Shown: positions 49,592 to 58,225 of the stretch, in pieces
Position numbering within the stretch: position 1 is the stretch's first letter
Layout of the letters: every line of letters starts with the position of its first letter
NCBI GenBank assembly: GCA_964621905.1
Contig: CAZUNG010000004.1
Coordinates: forward strand, 222,225-286,224
Source: Ruminococcus_G sp964621905
GTDB taxonomy: Bacteria; Bacillota; Clostridia; Lachnospirales; Lachnospiraceae
Direction: 5' to 3'
DNA: 64,000 nt
Notes under the pieces: generated by a model
The model's database searches: none
What the model saw: only the letters and a program-made list of their open reading frames with translations
Told to the model about the DNA's origin: nothing
Program-made: the position numbers and the translations under genes

Positions 49592-51090
49592 TGCTCGAAT
49601 CCTTTCATTGCGTTCTCCATTATTTTTTCCTGCGTTGCCTCAGCTATCGGCAGTTCACCTGTCAGATATCCCTGGGACATAACTGCGATGCGATCACTCA
49701 TACCCATAATTTCCGGCATTTCCGACGAAATCATGATGATTGCGACTCCCTTGCCGGCCAATTCACACATCAGTTTGTAGATTTCGTATTTCGCTCCAAC
49801 ATCGATACCTCTGGTCGGCTCGTCCAGAATCAAAACTTTCGGAGCTCTCAGAAGCCATTTTGCCAGAACCACCTTCTGCTGATTTCCACCTGATAAAGAT
49901 GAAACAGGGGCTTCGGGCGTTGACAGTTTGATCGACAATGCATTTACCATCTCATCAACATTCTGCTTTTCTTTTTTCATGCTGAGGAAGCCTTTATTCT
50001 CTATTCCCTTCAAGCTGGCAAGTGTAATATTCTCACGAATGGAACGGCAAAGGACAACGCCTTCCTTCTTTCTGTCTTCGCTGGCCATCAGCACACCGGC
50101 ATCAATTGCCTGCTGTGAATTTTTAAAGTTAACTTTCTTCCCTTCCAGCATCATTTCACCGGATTCTACCGGATCAAGTCCGAAGACAGCGCGGAACAAT
50201 TCACTTCTTCCGGCCCCCACCAGTCCTGCAAATCCCACAATCTCACCGGCATGAATCTTAAAATTAACATTCTTAAATCTTCCGCCTGTAAAGTTCTTAA
50301 GCTCCAGTACCGGTTCACCAATCGGTGCGGGTACCTTAGGAAACTGCTCTGTAATCTCACGCCCTACCATCTGTTTGATAATTCCATTTTTATCAATCTC
50401 TCCGATCTCACAGCTATGAACCCACTGTCCGTCCCGGAAAATGGTTACTTCGTCACAGATTTCAAAAATTTCATCCAGCTTGTGAGAAATATAGATGATA
50501 CCAACACCCGTCTTTTTCAGGCGTTCAATATTTTCAAATAAAATATGTACTTCTGAATCAGTAATGGATGAAGTCGGCTCATCCATGATAACAACCGCTG
50601 CATCACGTGAAATTGCCTTTACGATCTCAATCAGCGCGATGTCGGATACCGTGAGATCTCTCATGTATCCTTTCGGGTCATAGTGGAAACCAAACTCATC
50701 AAGCAGCTTCTGTGTATCCGACCACAGCCTTTTCCAGTCCACCATCTTGAATGAGTCAAGCGGTTCACGTCCTAAGAAGATGTTTTCAGCAATCGTCATA
50801 TTCGGAAGCGGGCTTAACTCCTGATGAATGGTTGCAATTCCCATTTCCAGCATTTCTTTTGGATTTTTGGGAATAATCTGTTCACCCTTGTACCAGATTT
50901 CTCCCTCATCCATTTTGTATATACCGTTAATGATTTTCATCAGTGTAGATTTTCCGGCACCATTCTCACCACACAGAGCATGCACACTTCCGGGCTTTAA
51001 TTTTAAATTTACCCGATCCAAAGCTTTGACACCCGGGAACTCTTTTGATATGTTTTTCAGCTCCAGGACGTATTTATTTTTTTCATCCAC
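49588..51090 (-). CDS. Ribose-type ABC transporter ATPase (RbsA/MglA type)
   Basis: The 500-residue protein is a double-domain ATPase. NBD1 has GENGAGKSTLMKI and VIMDEPTSSI; NBD2 has GLVGAGRSELFRAVFG, the signature LSGGNQQKV and ILDEPTRGID. It is fully equipped, in contrast to the related protein at 54055. It is the first gene of the importer unit and its upstream flank carries the 21-base-spaced repeats. Confidence 0.95.
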   Translation of the reverse strand: MDEKNKYVLELKNISKEFPGVKALDRVNLKLKPGSVHALCGENGAGKSTLMKIINGIYKMDEGEIWYKGEQIIPKNPKEMLEMGIATIHQELSPLPNMTIAENIFLGREPLDSFKMVDWKRLWSDTQKLLDEFGFHYDPKGYMRDLTVSDIALIEIVKAISRDAAVVIMDEPTSSITDSEVHILFENIERLKKTGVGIIYISHKLDEIFEICDEVTIFRDGQWVHSCEIGEIDKNGIIKQMVGREITEQFPKVPAPIGEPVLELKNFTGGRFKNVNFKIHAGEIVGFAGLVGAGRSELFRAVFGLDPVESGEMMLEGKKVNFKNSQQAIDAGVLMASEDRKKEGVVLCRSIRENITLASLKGIENKGFLSMKKEKQNVDEMVNALSIKLSTPEAPVSSLSGGNQQKVVLAKWLLRAPKVLILDEPTRGIDVGAKYEIYKLMCELAGKGVAIIMISSEMPEIMGMSDRIAVMSQGYLTGELPIAEATQEKIMENAMKGFEQ

Positions 51091-51222
51091 GGTTGCACCT
51101 CCTTACACACTCTCTTTCCATTGTCTCCTCCCTTTCACCGATAATTTAAATTACTTCTTGCTTACAAGTGAACAATATCATATACTAAAAAATGACGAAA
51201 TACTTTTTGTTAATTACCTTTT

Positions 51223-51255
51223 ATTTGTCACACCAAATCATAGATTTGTCACACC
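51223..51255 (-). promoter_or_regulatory. AraC-type direct repeats before the sugar ABC unit
   Basis: The 12-mer ATTTGTCACACC occurs at 51223-51234 and again at 51244-51255, 21 bases (two helical turns) apart. Two same-side half sites of this kind are what the tandem HTH pair of AraC-type proteins bind. They lie upstream of a -10-like TATGAT (51177-51182 on the minus strand) with no good -35, as expected for an activated promoter. The YesN gene starts 76 bases to the right. Confidence 0.65.
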
Positions 51256-51331
51256 TGCATAGAAACGCGGTATTTTTCCATGTATTTCCATACACATTGA
51301 CGACTTTACTATACAGAAAGAGGATAGGGGA

Positions 51332-52954
51332 ATGAACACCATTCGTATCATGATAGCCGAGGATGAGATCGCTATTGCTAACCTGATTAAAAACCTGATT
51401 GACTTTGAACGTTTGAATTTGGAGTTCATTGGATTTGCTTTAAATGGCCAGATCGCTTATGAGATGATTGTGTCTGAAAATCCGGATATTGTGATTACCG
51501 ATATTTCCATGCCTGTTATGAACGGGTTAGAGCTGATTGAAAAGACAAAGGCTGAGAAACTGGGGGTGCATTTTATCATCATCAGCGGTCTTACCTACTT
51601 TAATTATGCGCTCTCCGCCATCAAGATGGGGGTTGAAGATTATTTGCTAAAGCCTATCAATCAGGCAGAATTAAATGACGTTCTGGAGAAAACAATCCTC
51701 AAGATTGCATCCTCCTTACAGATTGATTATCAGATACAAAAGCTGGGGATCGACACCCATCTTCAGACCCAGAAGATACGCCGTTCTTTCATCATGGATA
51801 TTCTGTATGACAAAGAACACCCGGCAGAACTGGATACCGATCAGATCAATGAAGAATATGCTTTTTCTTTCTCATCCGGTGCACCTTTTTTGATGGGCAT
51901 TGCTTTGATTGACGGAATTCTCGCACTGAACCTCGCCACTCAAAATGTAATCATCGAACAATTGATGAGAAATTTCCAGACGGAAATGAAAGAGCTCTGT
52001 ATCGATATGGAAGTCTACAATAAAAACAATCAGTTTATTTTTCTGCTGAACTATGAGCCGGACCAGGAAAGCCGCATCCTCGGGTCAATTGCTGCGATCA
52101 GAGAAGATCTGTCTTCTTATCTCGCTGCCTATGAAGGACTGCAGCTGACCATCAGCTGCGGGGTCACAGCTCCCAGGATTCAAAATCTTCCGTATTCACT
52201 GAACACTGCGCAAAAGGCTCTGAATGCCCGCATCATCAAAGGACCCCAGCACGTTTTATTTGCCAAAGAACTTCTGCTGAATAATACAAAACCGGATTTC
52301 ACCTTATCCAGTTCCGAATTTGGCGCCATCCGGTCCTGTATCGAGATCCGCGATTCCAAAAAACTGGAAACACTGCTGAAAACAGCACTGAAAGACGCTG
52401 CAGCAAGCTGCCGTACCTGTCCGCATTTACTGCTGGATACCTTCTGCGATGTTCTGTCTTCTCTTCTGTCTGATTTTCATCAGCATAAGATCATCTCTGT
52501 CAATCTGGCAGATACTTATCTGCAGTATTGCGATGCAATCGAACAGTATTTTACTTTAAAAGAACTGATTTTGTTTACGGTTTCTTTTATTCGGGAATTA
52601 CTTCCCCTGAACAGCGAAATGAACTCTCAGGAGAACCGCCAGGTCCAGACAGCAAAGACGTACATTCAGGAGCATTACAGTGAAAACATAAAGCTGGAAG
52701 ACGTTGCCGAACAGGTTTATCTCGCACCAACCTACTTTGGCGTCCTGTTTAAAAAGGAAGTTGGGGAGCCCTTCAGCTCCTATCTGACCTCAGTGCGCAT
52801 CGAAAAAGCGAAAGAACTGCTGCATGATGTGCGCTACAATATCGCAGAGATCGCCAACGCTGTCGGATATCAGGATAAACGTTATTTTAGTAAGCTGTTT
52901 AAAGAACAAGTCGGGGTGACCCCGAAAGAATATCGTAAAATTTATGCAAACTAA
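51332..52954 (+). CDS. YesN-type response regulator with AraC output
   Basis: The 540-residue protein has an N-terminal receiver domain (acidic pocket AEDE at 10-12, phospho-acceptor Asp57 in IVITDISMP, Lys near 106 in LLKPINQ), a middle helical region and a C-terminal AraC double HTH (IKLEDVAEQVYLAPTYFGVLFKKEVGEPFSSYL, then YNIAEIANAVGYQDKRYFSKLFKEQVGVTPKEYRK). It is the first gene of the YesN-YesM-RbsA-like operon and probably activates the divergent sugar ABC unit through the repeats at 51223-51255. Confidence 0.93.
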   Translation: MNTIRIMIAEDEIAIANLIKNLIDFERLNLEFIGFALNGQIAYEMIVSENPDIVITDISMPVMNGLELIEKTKAEKLGVHFIIISGLTYFNYALSAIKMGVEDYLLKPINQAELNDVLEKTILKIASSLQIDYQIQKLGIDTHLQTQKIRRSFIMDILYDKEHPAELDTDQINEEYAFSFSSGAPFLMGIALIDGILALNLATQNVIIEQLMRNFQTEMKELCIDMEVYNKNNQFIFLLNYEPDQESRILGSIAAIREDLSSYLAAYEGLQLTISCGVTAPRIQNLPYSLNTAQKALNARIIKGPQHVLFAKELLLNNTKPDFTLSSSEFGAIRSCIEIRDSKKLETLLKTALKDAAASCRTCPHLLLDTFCDVLSSLLSDFHQHKIISVNLADTYLQYCDAIEQYFTLKELILFTVSFIRELLPLNSEMNSQENRQVQTAKTYIQEHYSENIKLEDVAEQVYLAPTYFGVLFKKEVGEPFSSYLTSVRIEKAKELLHDVRYNIAEIANAVGYQDKRYFSKLFKEQVGVTPKEYRKIYAN

Positions 52955-52977
52955 TAGATATAAAGGTTGATGATAAA

Positions 52978-54048
52978 ATGCGTGAGAAATATAACAATTA
53001 CAAAAACAACATCAGACTGTTCTGTAACACACAGTATTATTCTGAATTTATAAAAAATATTGCATTTATGGCATTTTTATGGATTTTTTTCCTGGTTTCC
53101 GCTGTTCTGATGATCAAAGCCCCGGCCAAATCCGCAAGGCAGCACACGATGATTATTCTGTGGGTGCTGATCGGCCTGTTGGTTTTTGCTGTATTCACAG
53201 TCTCTTACTGGATCCGCTATTACCATACGGTCATTACTGCTGCACTGAAAATTGAAAATATCAAAAAAAAGTATTCTCTGATTGACGCTGACAAGATGAC
53301 AACTTACGTATCCTCACTCAATATCATCCTGGACCTGATTGATTCCTCGCTCGAAAAAGAATATTCGAACCGTCTGCTTCAAAAACAGGCGGAGCTGGAT
53401 GCCATGCAGAGCCAGATCAACCCGCACTTCTTATATAATACACTCGATACGATTCGTGGCTATGCAGTGATGGAAGACGCTCCCCTGACCTCAGATATGG
53501 TGGAAGTGCTGTCCCGTCTGTTTCGCTACATGATCAGTCAAAAAAATGAACTGGTTACCCTTAGGCAGGAACTGAGTACCCTGCATGATTACATCAAAAT
53601 ACAGGAGTACCGGATCAACCAGCACATTGTATTTATGCAGAATATAGCGCCGGATCTTCAGATCATGAACTACCGGATACCAAAACTGATCATCCAGCCT
53701 TTTATCGAAAATGCAATCAAGCATGGCATCAAAGGCCTCACAAAGGATTTTGTCATTACGTTAAATATTTACAACACACAGTCCCGCCTGATCATCAGTA
53801 TTTCTGATAATGGCGGCGGCATGGCTCCGGAACAACTTCGAACCCTAAATCAAAAGCTTGCAAAAAATGAGTCCGACTCTGTATATACTGTCAAAGACAA
53901 AAAGACGGGAAGCGGAATTGCACTGACGAATGTTAATTCACGGATCAAGCTTTTATACGGGGATTCCTTCGGTGTCGTGGCGTACAGTACACTTGGAAAG
54001 GGATCGGAATTTCAGATATCCCTTCCTTATTTTCAGAACCAGGAGTAA
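52978..54048 (+). CDS. YesM-type sensor histidine kinase with minimal extracellular loop
   Basis: The 356-residue protein has TM1 (about 28-46) and TM2 (about 57-78) with only about 10 residues between them, then the His_kinase motif QSQINPHFLYNTLDTIRG with phospho-acceptor His150 and a C-terminal ATPase domain (IENAIKHGIKG, SDNGGGM, KKTGSGIALTNVNSRI). Typical YesM proteins carry a large extracellular sensor domain of some 250 residues; here it is missing. The signal must come from the membrane or from a partner. It lies 23 bases after yesN. Confidence 0.92.
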   Translation: MREKYNNYKNNIRLFCNTQYYSEFIKNIAFMAFLWIFFLVSAVLMIKAPAKSARQHTMIILWVLIGLLVFAVFTVSYWIRYYHTVITAALKIENIKKKYSLIDADKMTTYVSSLNIILDLIDSSLEKEYSNRLLQKQAELDAMQSQINPHFLYNTLDTIRGYAVMEDAPLTSDMVEVLSRLFRYMISQKNELVTLRQELSTLHDYIKIQEYRINQHIVFMQNIAPDLQIMNYRIPKLIIQPFIENAIKHGIKGLTKDFVITLNIYNTQSRLIISISDNGGGMAPEQLRTLNQKLAKNESDSVYTVKDKKTGSGIALTNVNSRIKLLYGDSFGVVAYSTLGKGSEFQISLPYFQNQE

Positions 54049-54054
54049 GATTCC

Positions 54055-55467
54055 ATGCGATATGAAGTTATGCGCCTGACCCATATTGGCCGGGCAGTCG
54101 ACAATACAATCATCAATGATATTTCGTTTACGCTTTATTCCCGGGAGGCAATGTGCATACTGACTGAAGATATTGACACAAAAAATTTTCTTCTTGATTT
54201 TTTACAGGGCAGCATGGCGGCGGACCAGGGGTATCTCTATCTTCATGATTTTCCAAAAACTTTAAACACCCTGGAACAGGCCCGCAATGCCGGTATCTAT
54301 GTCGCAGATGAAAAACAGCTGGTTGGCTCTATGAATGTTGCTCATAATCTGTATATGACATCTCCTTCCTTCTATAACAAACTGAAATTTCTGGACACCC
54401 GTGCGATTCATGCCGCTACAGAAGATCTTTTAGACCGTTTTTCACTGGGCTATATCAAACCCACGACAATTGTCGGCACCCTTCCTTTTCCCGATATTTA
54501 TATCCTTTCTATATTACACGCTTATACGAGCGGTGCCAAAATCATTGTACTGAATACCCCTTCTTTTGTCTTTTACCAGCCAAAAGAGACGAAAAAGCTC
54601 CAGCGGATCGTAAGCATTTTGAAAGAAAAAGGGGTATCACTGTTATGGTTCTCGAACAAGTGGAATCCGGTTTTTCAAAATTTTGACCGGTTTGCCATTA
54701 TCAAAAACGGGGTCGTCACACAGCTTTCCAAATTATCCACCATACCACCTGTGATTCCGGATGGTGATTTTATGAATACACAGCTGAAACGTCTGGCACT
54801 GAATACCGATAACCGAAAAAAAGTATTAGAATGTATGGACATTTCAAACGCTGACTACCCCTCCAGAAGATACAGCTTTTCATTGTATCAGGGAGAAATC
54901 CTGGGTTTTTGTGACAGTGACCATATTTTATCGTCGTTCATGAATACCCTCTCCGAGGGGAAATCACCCAAAGCAGGATCACTGATACTTGACGGAGTGA
55001 AATATCATCCGAACTTCCATACAAAAAACCAGATCGCCTTTATCTCATCTGCGATTGGACACCAGAGAATTTTTCCGCAAATGAACATCTTTGATAACGT
55101 TGCGCTGCTTTTGAATAAACCAATGTACAATGTTGGAGGGTTTCTGAACAAACGGATCCGTGACCATATGGTCTGCACTGCTTTGGCGTCCATCCATGCC
55201 GACTATCTCATCAGGGATTACGGTACCAAACGCAATCTGAAAAATATGAATGTTCACGATCAGTTCATGGTAGAAATTGCAAAATGGCTATGTCTGCAGC
55301 CCAGAGTATTTATCTTCAGCGACCCCTACAGTGTTTACGACAACCTGTCTGAATATCATTTTGGGAGACTGCTTGAGAACCTGCAGGAACTTGACATCTC
55401 TATCTTGTTGATTTCCAGCAGTGAAGAAAATCTGTCAAAATTCTGCACAAGGGTCATCAACACCTAA
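54055..55467 (+). CDS. Degenerate RbsA-like protein lacking ATPase motifs
   Basis: The 470-residue protein aligns over its full length with two-domain sugar ABC ATPases such as the one at 49588, but every catalytic motif is changed. Walker A of NBD1 reads TEDIDTKNF (only the Lys43 position is kept), the signature is gone, Walker B DEP becomes NTP (LNTPSF), the H-loop His becomes Asn (FSNKWNP); NBD2 has FCDSDHILS for its P-loop, MNVHDQFMVEIAKWL where the signature should be, and SDP in Walker B. The frame is long and intact, with an AGGAG site overlapping the yesM stop, so it is a kept gene, not a pseudogene. It may dock on an RbsC-type permease and report to the kinase. Confidence 0.85.
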   Translation: MRYEVMRLTHIGRAVDNTIINDISFTLYSREAMCILTEDIDTKNFLLDFLQGSMAADQGYLYLHDFPKTLNTLEQARNAGIYVADEKQLVGSMNVAHNLYMTSPSFYNKLKFLDTRAIHAATEDLLDRFSLGYIKPTTIVGTLPFPDIYILSILHAYTSGAKIIVLNTPSFVFYQPKETKKLQRIVSILKEKGVSLLWFSNKWNPVFQNFDRFAIIKNGVVTQLSKLSTIPPVIPDGDFMNTQLKRLALNTDNRKKVLECMDISNADYPSRRYSFSLYQGEILGFCDSDHILSSFMNTLSEGKSPKAGSLILDGVKYHPNFHTKNQIAFISSAIGHQRIFPQMNIFDNVALLLNKPMYNVGGFLNKRIRDHMVCTALASIHADYLIRDYGTKRNLKNMNVHDQFMVEIAKWLCLQPRVFIFSDPYSVYDNLSEYHFGRLLENLQELDISILLISSSEENLSKFCTRVINT

Positions 55468-55471
55468 ACGG

Positions 55472-55511
55472 CAAGAGGTTTCCGTATGTTTCTTGGGAAT
55501 CTCTTGTTTTA
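55472..55511 (+). terminator. Terminator of the YesN-YesM-RbsA-like operon
   Basis: CAAGAG (55472-55477) pairs with CTCTTG (55501-55506), with extra GG/CC-type pairing inside and TGTTTTATTC after it. It lies directly behind the stop. Confidence 0.65.
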
Positions 55512-55595
55512 TTCTTGGGCACGAAAGGTCATATCTTGCAAGAAATACACCGGCGGTTATATTAAGATAGACAAAGAGCAAAGGAGTAAGCTACT

Positions 55596-56438
55596 ATGAA
55601 GCAGAATCAGGAACAGCGTCAGATCTGTTATGATCAGACGCTTCAGATTGAAGCGTATCAATTAAAAGGAATCGTTCAGAAATTCCCCACTCATTTTCAT
55701 GAATGTTACGTCATCGGATATGTCGAGCGCGGTGCCCGGCATCTCAAATGTAACCACCAGGAGTATGGTCTTGAAAAAGGCGACCTCGTACTTTTTAATC
55801 CTCTGGATAAACATTTTTGTGAACCTGTAAACGGAGAACCTCTTGATTACAGAGCACTTAACATCCCCCCGGAAGTCATGATAAGAGCCGCAAATGATAT
55901 CACCGGAGCACCCTATACTTTGCATTTCACCAGCACGGTTATTCCGCAGAGTGATGCCGCGGGGGCTGTCAACAGCCTTTATACAGCGGTGACAGAACAT
56001 CGGACAGCGTTTGAAAAGGAAGAGGCTTTTTTCTTTTTGCTGGAACAGATAATGAAAGAGTACTCTGAAACCTTCGAGAATGCGAATATCCCTCAGCCTG
56101 ATTCCTGGATTGTGCAAATCTGTAAATTGATAGAGCAGTCCTACGGGCAGGAAATCTGTCTGGATGATCTTTCCAGATTTGCAGGTCTGAGCAAATCCTA
56201 TCTGCTGCGCTCATTTACCCGGCAGATGGGGATTTCACCTTACCGTTATCTGCAGACCGTGCGCATCAATCAGGCAAAAAAACTTCTGGAGACAGGTACT
56301 CCGGTGATTGATGCTGCGGCAAAAGCAGGTTTTTCCGACCAGAGTCATTTTACCAATTTTTTTCGGAATTTTATTGGTCTGACACCGAAACAGTACCAGA
56401 GAATCTTTACAGCGGAGGTACCACATGAAACAAAATAA
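55596..56438 (+). CDS. AraC-family regulator with cupin sensor domain
   Basis: The 280-residue protein has an N-terminal cupin (FPTHFHECYVIGYVERGARHL and KGDLVLFNPLDKH) and a C-terminal double HTH (EICLDDLSRFAGLSKSYLLRSFTRQMGISPYRYL, then VIDAAAKAGFSDQSHFTNFFRNFIGLTPKQYQR). It overlaps the EamA transporter gene by 14 bases, so it most likely controls that exporter in response to its substrate. Ribosome site AAAGGAG precedes the ATG. Confidence 0.92.
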   Translation: MKQNQEQRQICYDQTLQIEAYQLKGIVQKFPTHFHECYVIGYVERGARHLKCNHQEYGLEKGDLVLFNPLDKHFCEPVNGEPLDYRALNIPPEVMIRAANDITGAPYTLHFTSTVIPQSDAAGAVNSLYTAVTEHRTAFEKEEAFFFLLEQIMKEYSETFENANIPQPDSWIVQICKLIEQSYGQEICLDDLSRFAGLSKSYLLRSFTRQMGISPYRYLQTVRINQAKKLLETGTPVIDAAAKAGFSDQSHFTNFFRNFIGLTPKQYQRIFTAEVPHETK

Positions 56439-57315
56439 AACAGCGGCGGGCCATCTGTGTGCGTTCCTGACAATTTTAATCTGGGGAACGACATTTATCT
56501 CAACAAAAGTCCTGCTGAAAGATTTCACCCCGGTCGAGATTTTGTTCTGCCGTTTTCTGCTCGGAACTGCGGTCCTGTGCATTGTCAGTCCCCGCCGTCT
56601 GCGCCTTAAGAACCCGCGCCAGGAATTTACGTTTGCCTGTGCAGGACTTTGCGGTGTCTGCCTTTATTACCTGCTGGAAAATATTGCACTGACATATACC
56701 CTGGCTTCTAATGTTGGCATTATCGTTTCCGTGTCTCCTTTTTTTGTGGCAATCCTCACACATCTTTTTTCAAACGGAGAACGCCTGAAAAAACGGTTTT
56801 TTCTGGGGTTTGTCGTGGCCGTGGCCGGCATCGTGCTGATCAACGTAAATGAAGCAGGAACGTTTCAGTTCAACCCCAAAGGTGACCTTCTGGCACTTTG
56901 TGCCGCCATTGTATGGGCCGCGTACTCACTGCTCTCAAAAAGGATCAGCAGCTTTGGCTACAACACTATCCAGGCGACAAGGCGCACCTTTTTTTATGGT
57001 CTGTTATTCATGGTACCGGCACTTTTCCTGTTTGGATTCAGTCCGTCAGTTTCCTCTTTCAAAGACCCGGTCTGTGTTCTTAATCTGCTTTATCTCGGTG
57101 TCGGAGCATCTGCCCTGTGCTTCGTCACATGGAATTACGCCGTCCGCTGTCTCGGTGCAGTTAAGACAAGCATCTATATTTATCTCGTCCCGGTGATCAC
57201 GATTGTTACCGCAGTGATCGTATTACACGAAAGGCTGACTGCAGTCGCCGGAGTCGGAGCCGTCCTGACTTTGGCAGGGCTGGTCATATCGGAGAACAGA
57301 AAAGGAATCCAGTAA
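56425..57315 (+). CDS. EamA/DMT-family transporter
   Basis: The 296-residue protein has ten membrane segments in two EamA repeats (FLTILIWGTTFISTKVLLKDFTPVEILFCRF at the start and CAAIVWAAYSLLSKRISSFGYN in the middle). Members export amino acids or metabolites. It begins inside the AraC stop region and ends at the bidirectional terminator. Confidence 0.9.
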   Translation: MKQNKTAAGHLCAFLTILIWGTTFISTKVLLKDFTPVEILFCRFLLGTAVLCIVSPRRLRLKNPRQEFTFACAGLCGVCLYYLLENIALTYTLASNVGIIVSVSPFFVAILTHLFSNGERLKKRFFLGFVVAVAGIVLINVNEAGTFQFNPKGDLLALCAAIVWAAYSLLSKRISSFGYNTIQATRRTFFYGLLFMVPALFLFGFSPSVSSFKDPVCVLNLLYLGVGASALCFVTWNYAVRCLGAVKTSIYIYLVPVITIVTAVIVLHERLTAVAGVGAVLTLAGLVISENRKGIQ

Positions 57316-57316
57316 A

Positions 57317-57363
57317 AAACAGCTGATTTTGGGGAAGCTGCGCTTCCGCAAAATCAGCTGTTT
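57317..57363. terminator. Bidirectional terminator
   Basis: AAACAGCTGATTTT (57317-57330) and AAAATCAGCTGTTT (57350-57363) form a perfect 14-base stem with GGAAGC/GCTTCC at the tip. It lies between the convergent EamA and GntR genes. Confidence 0.9.
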
Positions 57364-57370
57364 CAATAGC

Positions 57371-58099
57371 TCATGCTTTTTCCTGCTCTGATCTTTTTCG
57401 CATCCCCGCTTCCTTCATCACCGCAGTTGATGCCCCGTCAATGGCGTCAACCGCCATGACCGCCTTTTCCTCATCCTTATCCATAATGGCATTTGCCAGT
57501 ACCAGATGGTCCGGCACCGTTTTTACCCAGTGATAAGGATCGTACTCCAGTTCATTCCAATAGTCCTGAAAAATTCCGATACGGAGCGTATTGACAATCT
57601 GCGCAACCGTCTGGTTTTCAGCCAGTTCCATGAGTTTCATATGGAACTCATGATCCAGATCATCATCATAGCGGTTCTGATCATACAGTCCCATCATTTC
57701 CTGCGCCAGCTTCAGCAATTCCTGTTTTCCTTTCAGGTTCTCTGACTGAATTGCCTTTCTGACAGCCATGTGTTCCAACGTCACTTTCAGTTCCTGGAAT
57801 TCAAAGAGATTTTTCTTCATCAGTTTCAACTGTACAGAAACATTTTCTTCCGGCGGCTCTTTCAGAAAAGTCCCAAGCCCTGTTTTTACTTCAATCATTC
57901 CGCGGTTCTCCAGCACACGCATGGCTTCCCGAACAGAATTGCGTCCCGTCTGAAACATTTTTGCCAGTTCCCGCTCTGACGGCAGTTTGTCCCCGGCCTG
58001 CAGCTGATTCGCTTTTGCATAATCGAAAATCGCATCCGCCACTTTAATATAGAGCAGATCTTTCGATACCGGCCCGATCTGAACAGTATTGTTTTTCAT
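57371..58099 (-). CDS. FadR-type GntR transcriptional regulator
   Basis: The 242-residue protein has a winged-helix domain (DKLPSERELAKMFQTGRNSVREAMRVLENRGMIEVKTGLGTFL) and an FCD helical domain (VRKAIQSENLKG, FHMKLMELAENQTVA). FadR-type regulators bind TGGT...ACCA-like sites, and such a site (63871-63883) lies before the PLP enzyme/ABC operon. I prefer the ATG at 58099, with AAGGG upstream; an ATG at 58135 adds 12 residues. Confidence 0.88.
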   Translation of the reverse strand: MKNNTVQIGPVSKDLLYIKVADAIFDYAKANQLQAGDKLPSERELAKMFQTGRNSVREAMRVLENRGMIEVKTGLGTFLKEPPEENVSVQLKLMKKNLFEFQELKVTLEHMAVRKAIQSENLKGKQELLKLAQEMMGLYDQNRYDDDLDHEFHMKLMELAENQTVAQIVNTLRIGIFQDYWNELEYDPYHWVKTVPDHLVLANAIMDKDEEKAVMAVDAIDGASTAVMKEAGMRKRSEQEKA

Positions 58100-58184
58100 A
58101 GTAATATCCCTTTCATCTCCCTGGATTTCCGTCACATCCCCCGGAACACTTATCTTCTATACAAGAATAAAATAAACTGTTATC

Positions 58185-58213
58185 ATTATACCAATTTACG
58201 CCATATTTAACAA
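58185..58213 (-). promoter_or_regulatory. Promoter of the FadR-type gene
   Basis: On the minus strand TTGTTA (58208-58213) and TATAAT (58185-58190) are 17 bases apart. It sits after the ATPase gene, giving the regulator its own start. Confidence 0.65.
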
Positions 58214-58225
58214 GAATTTCATGTC

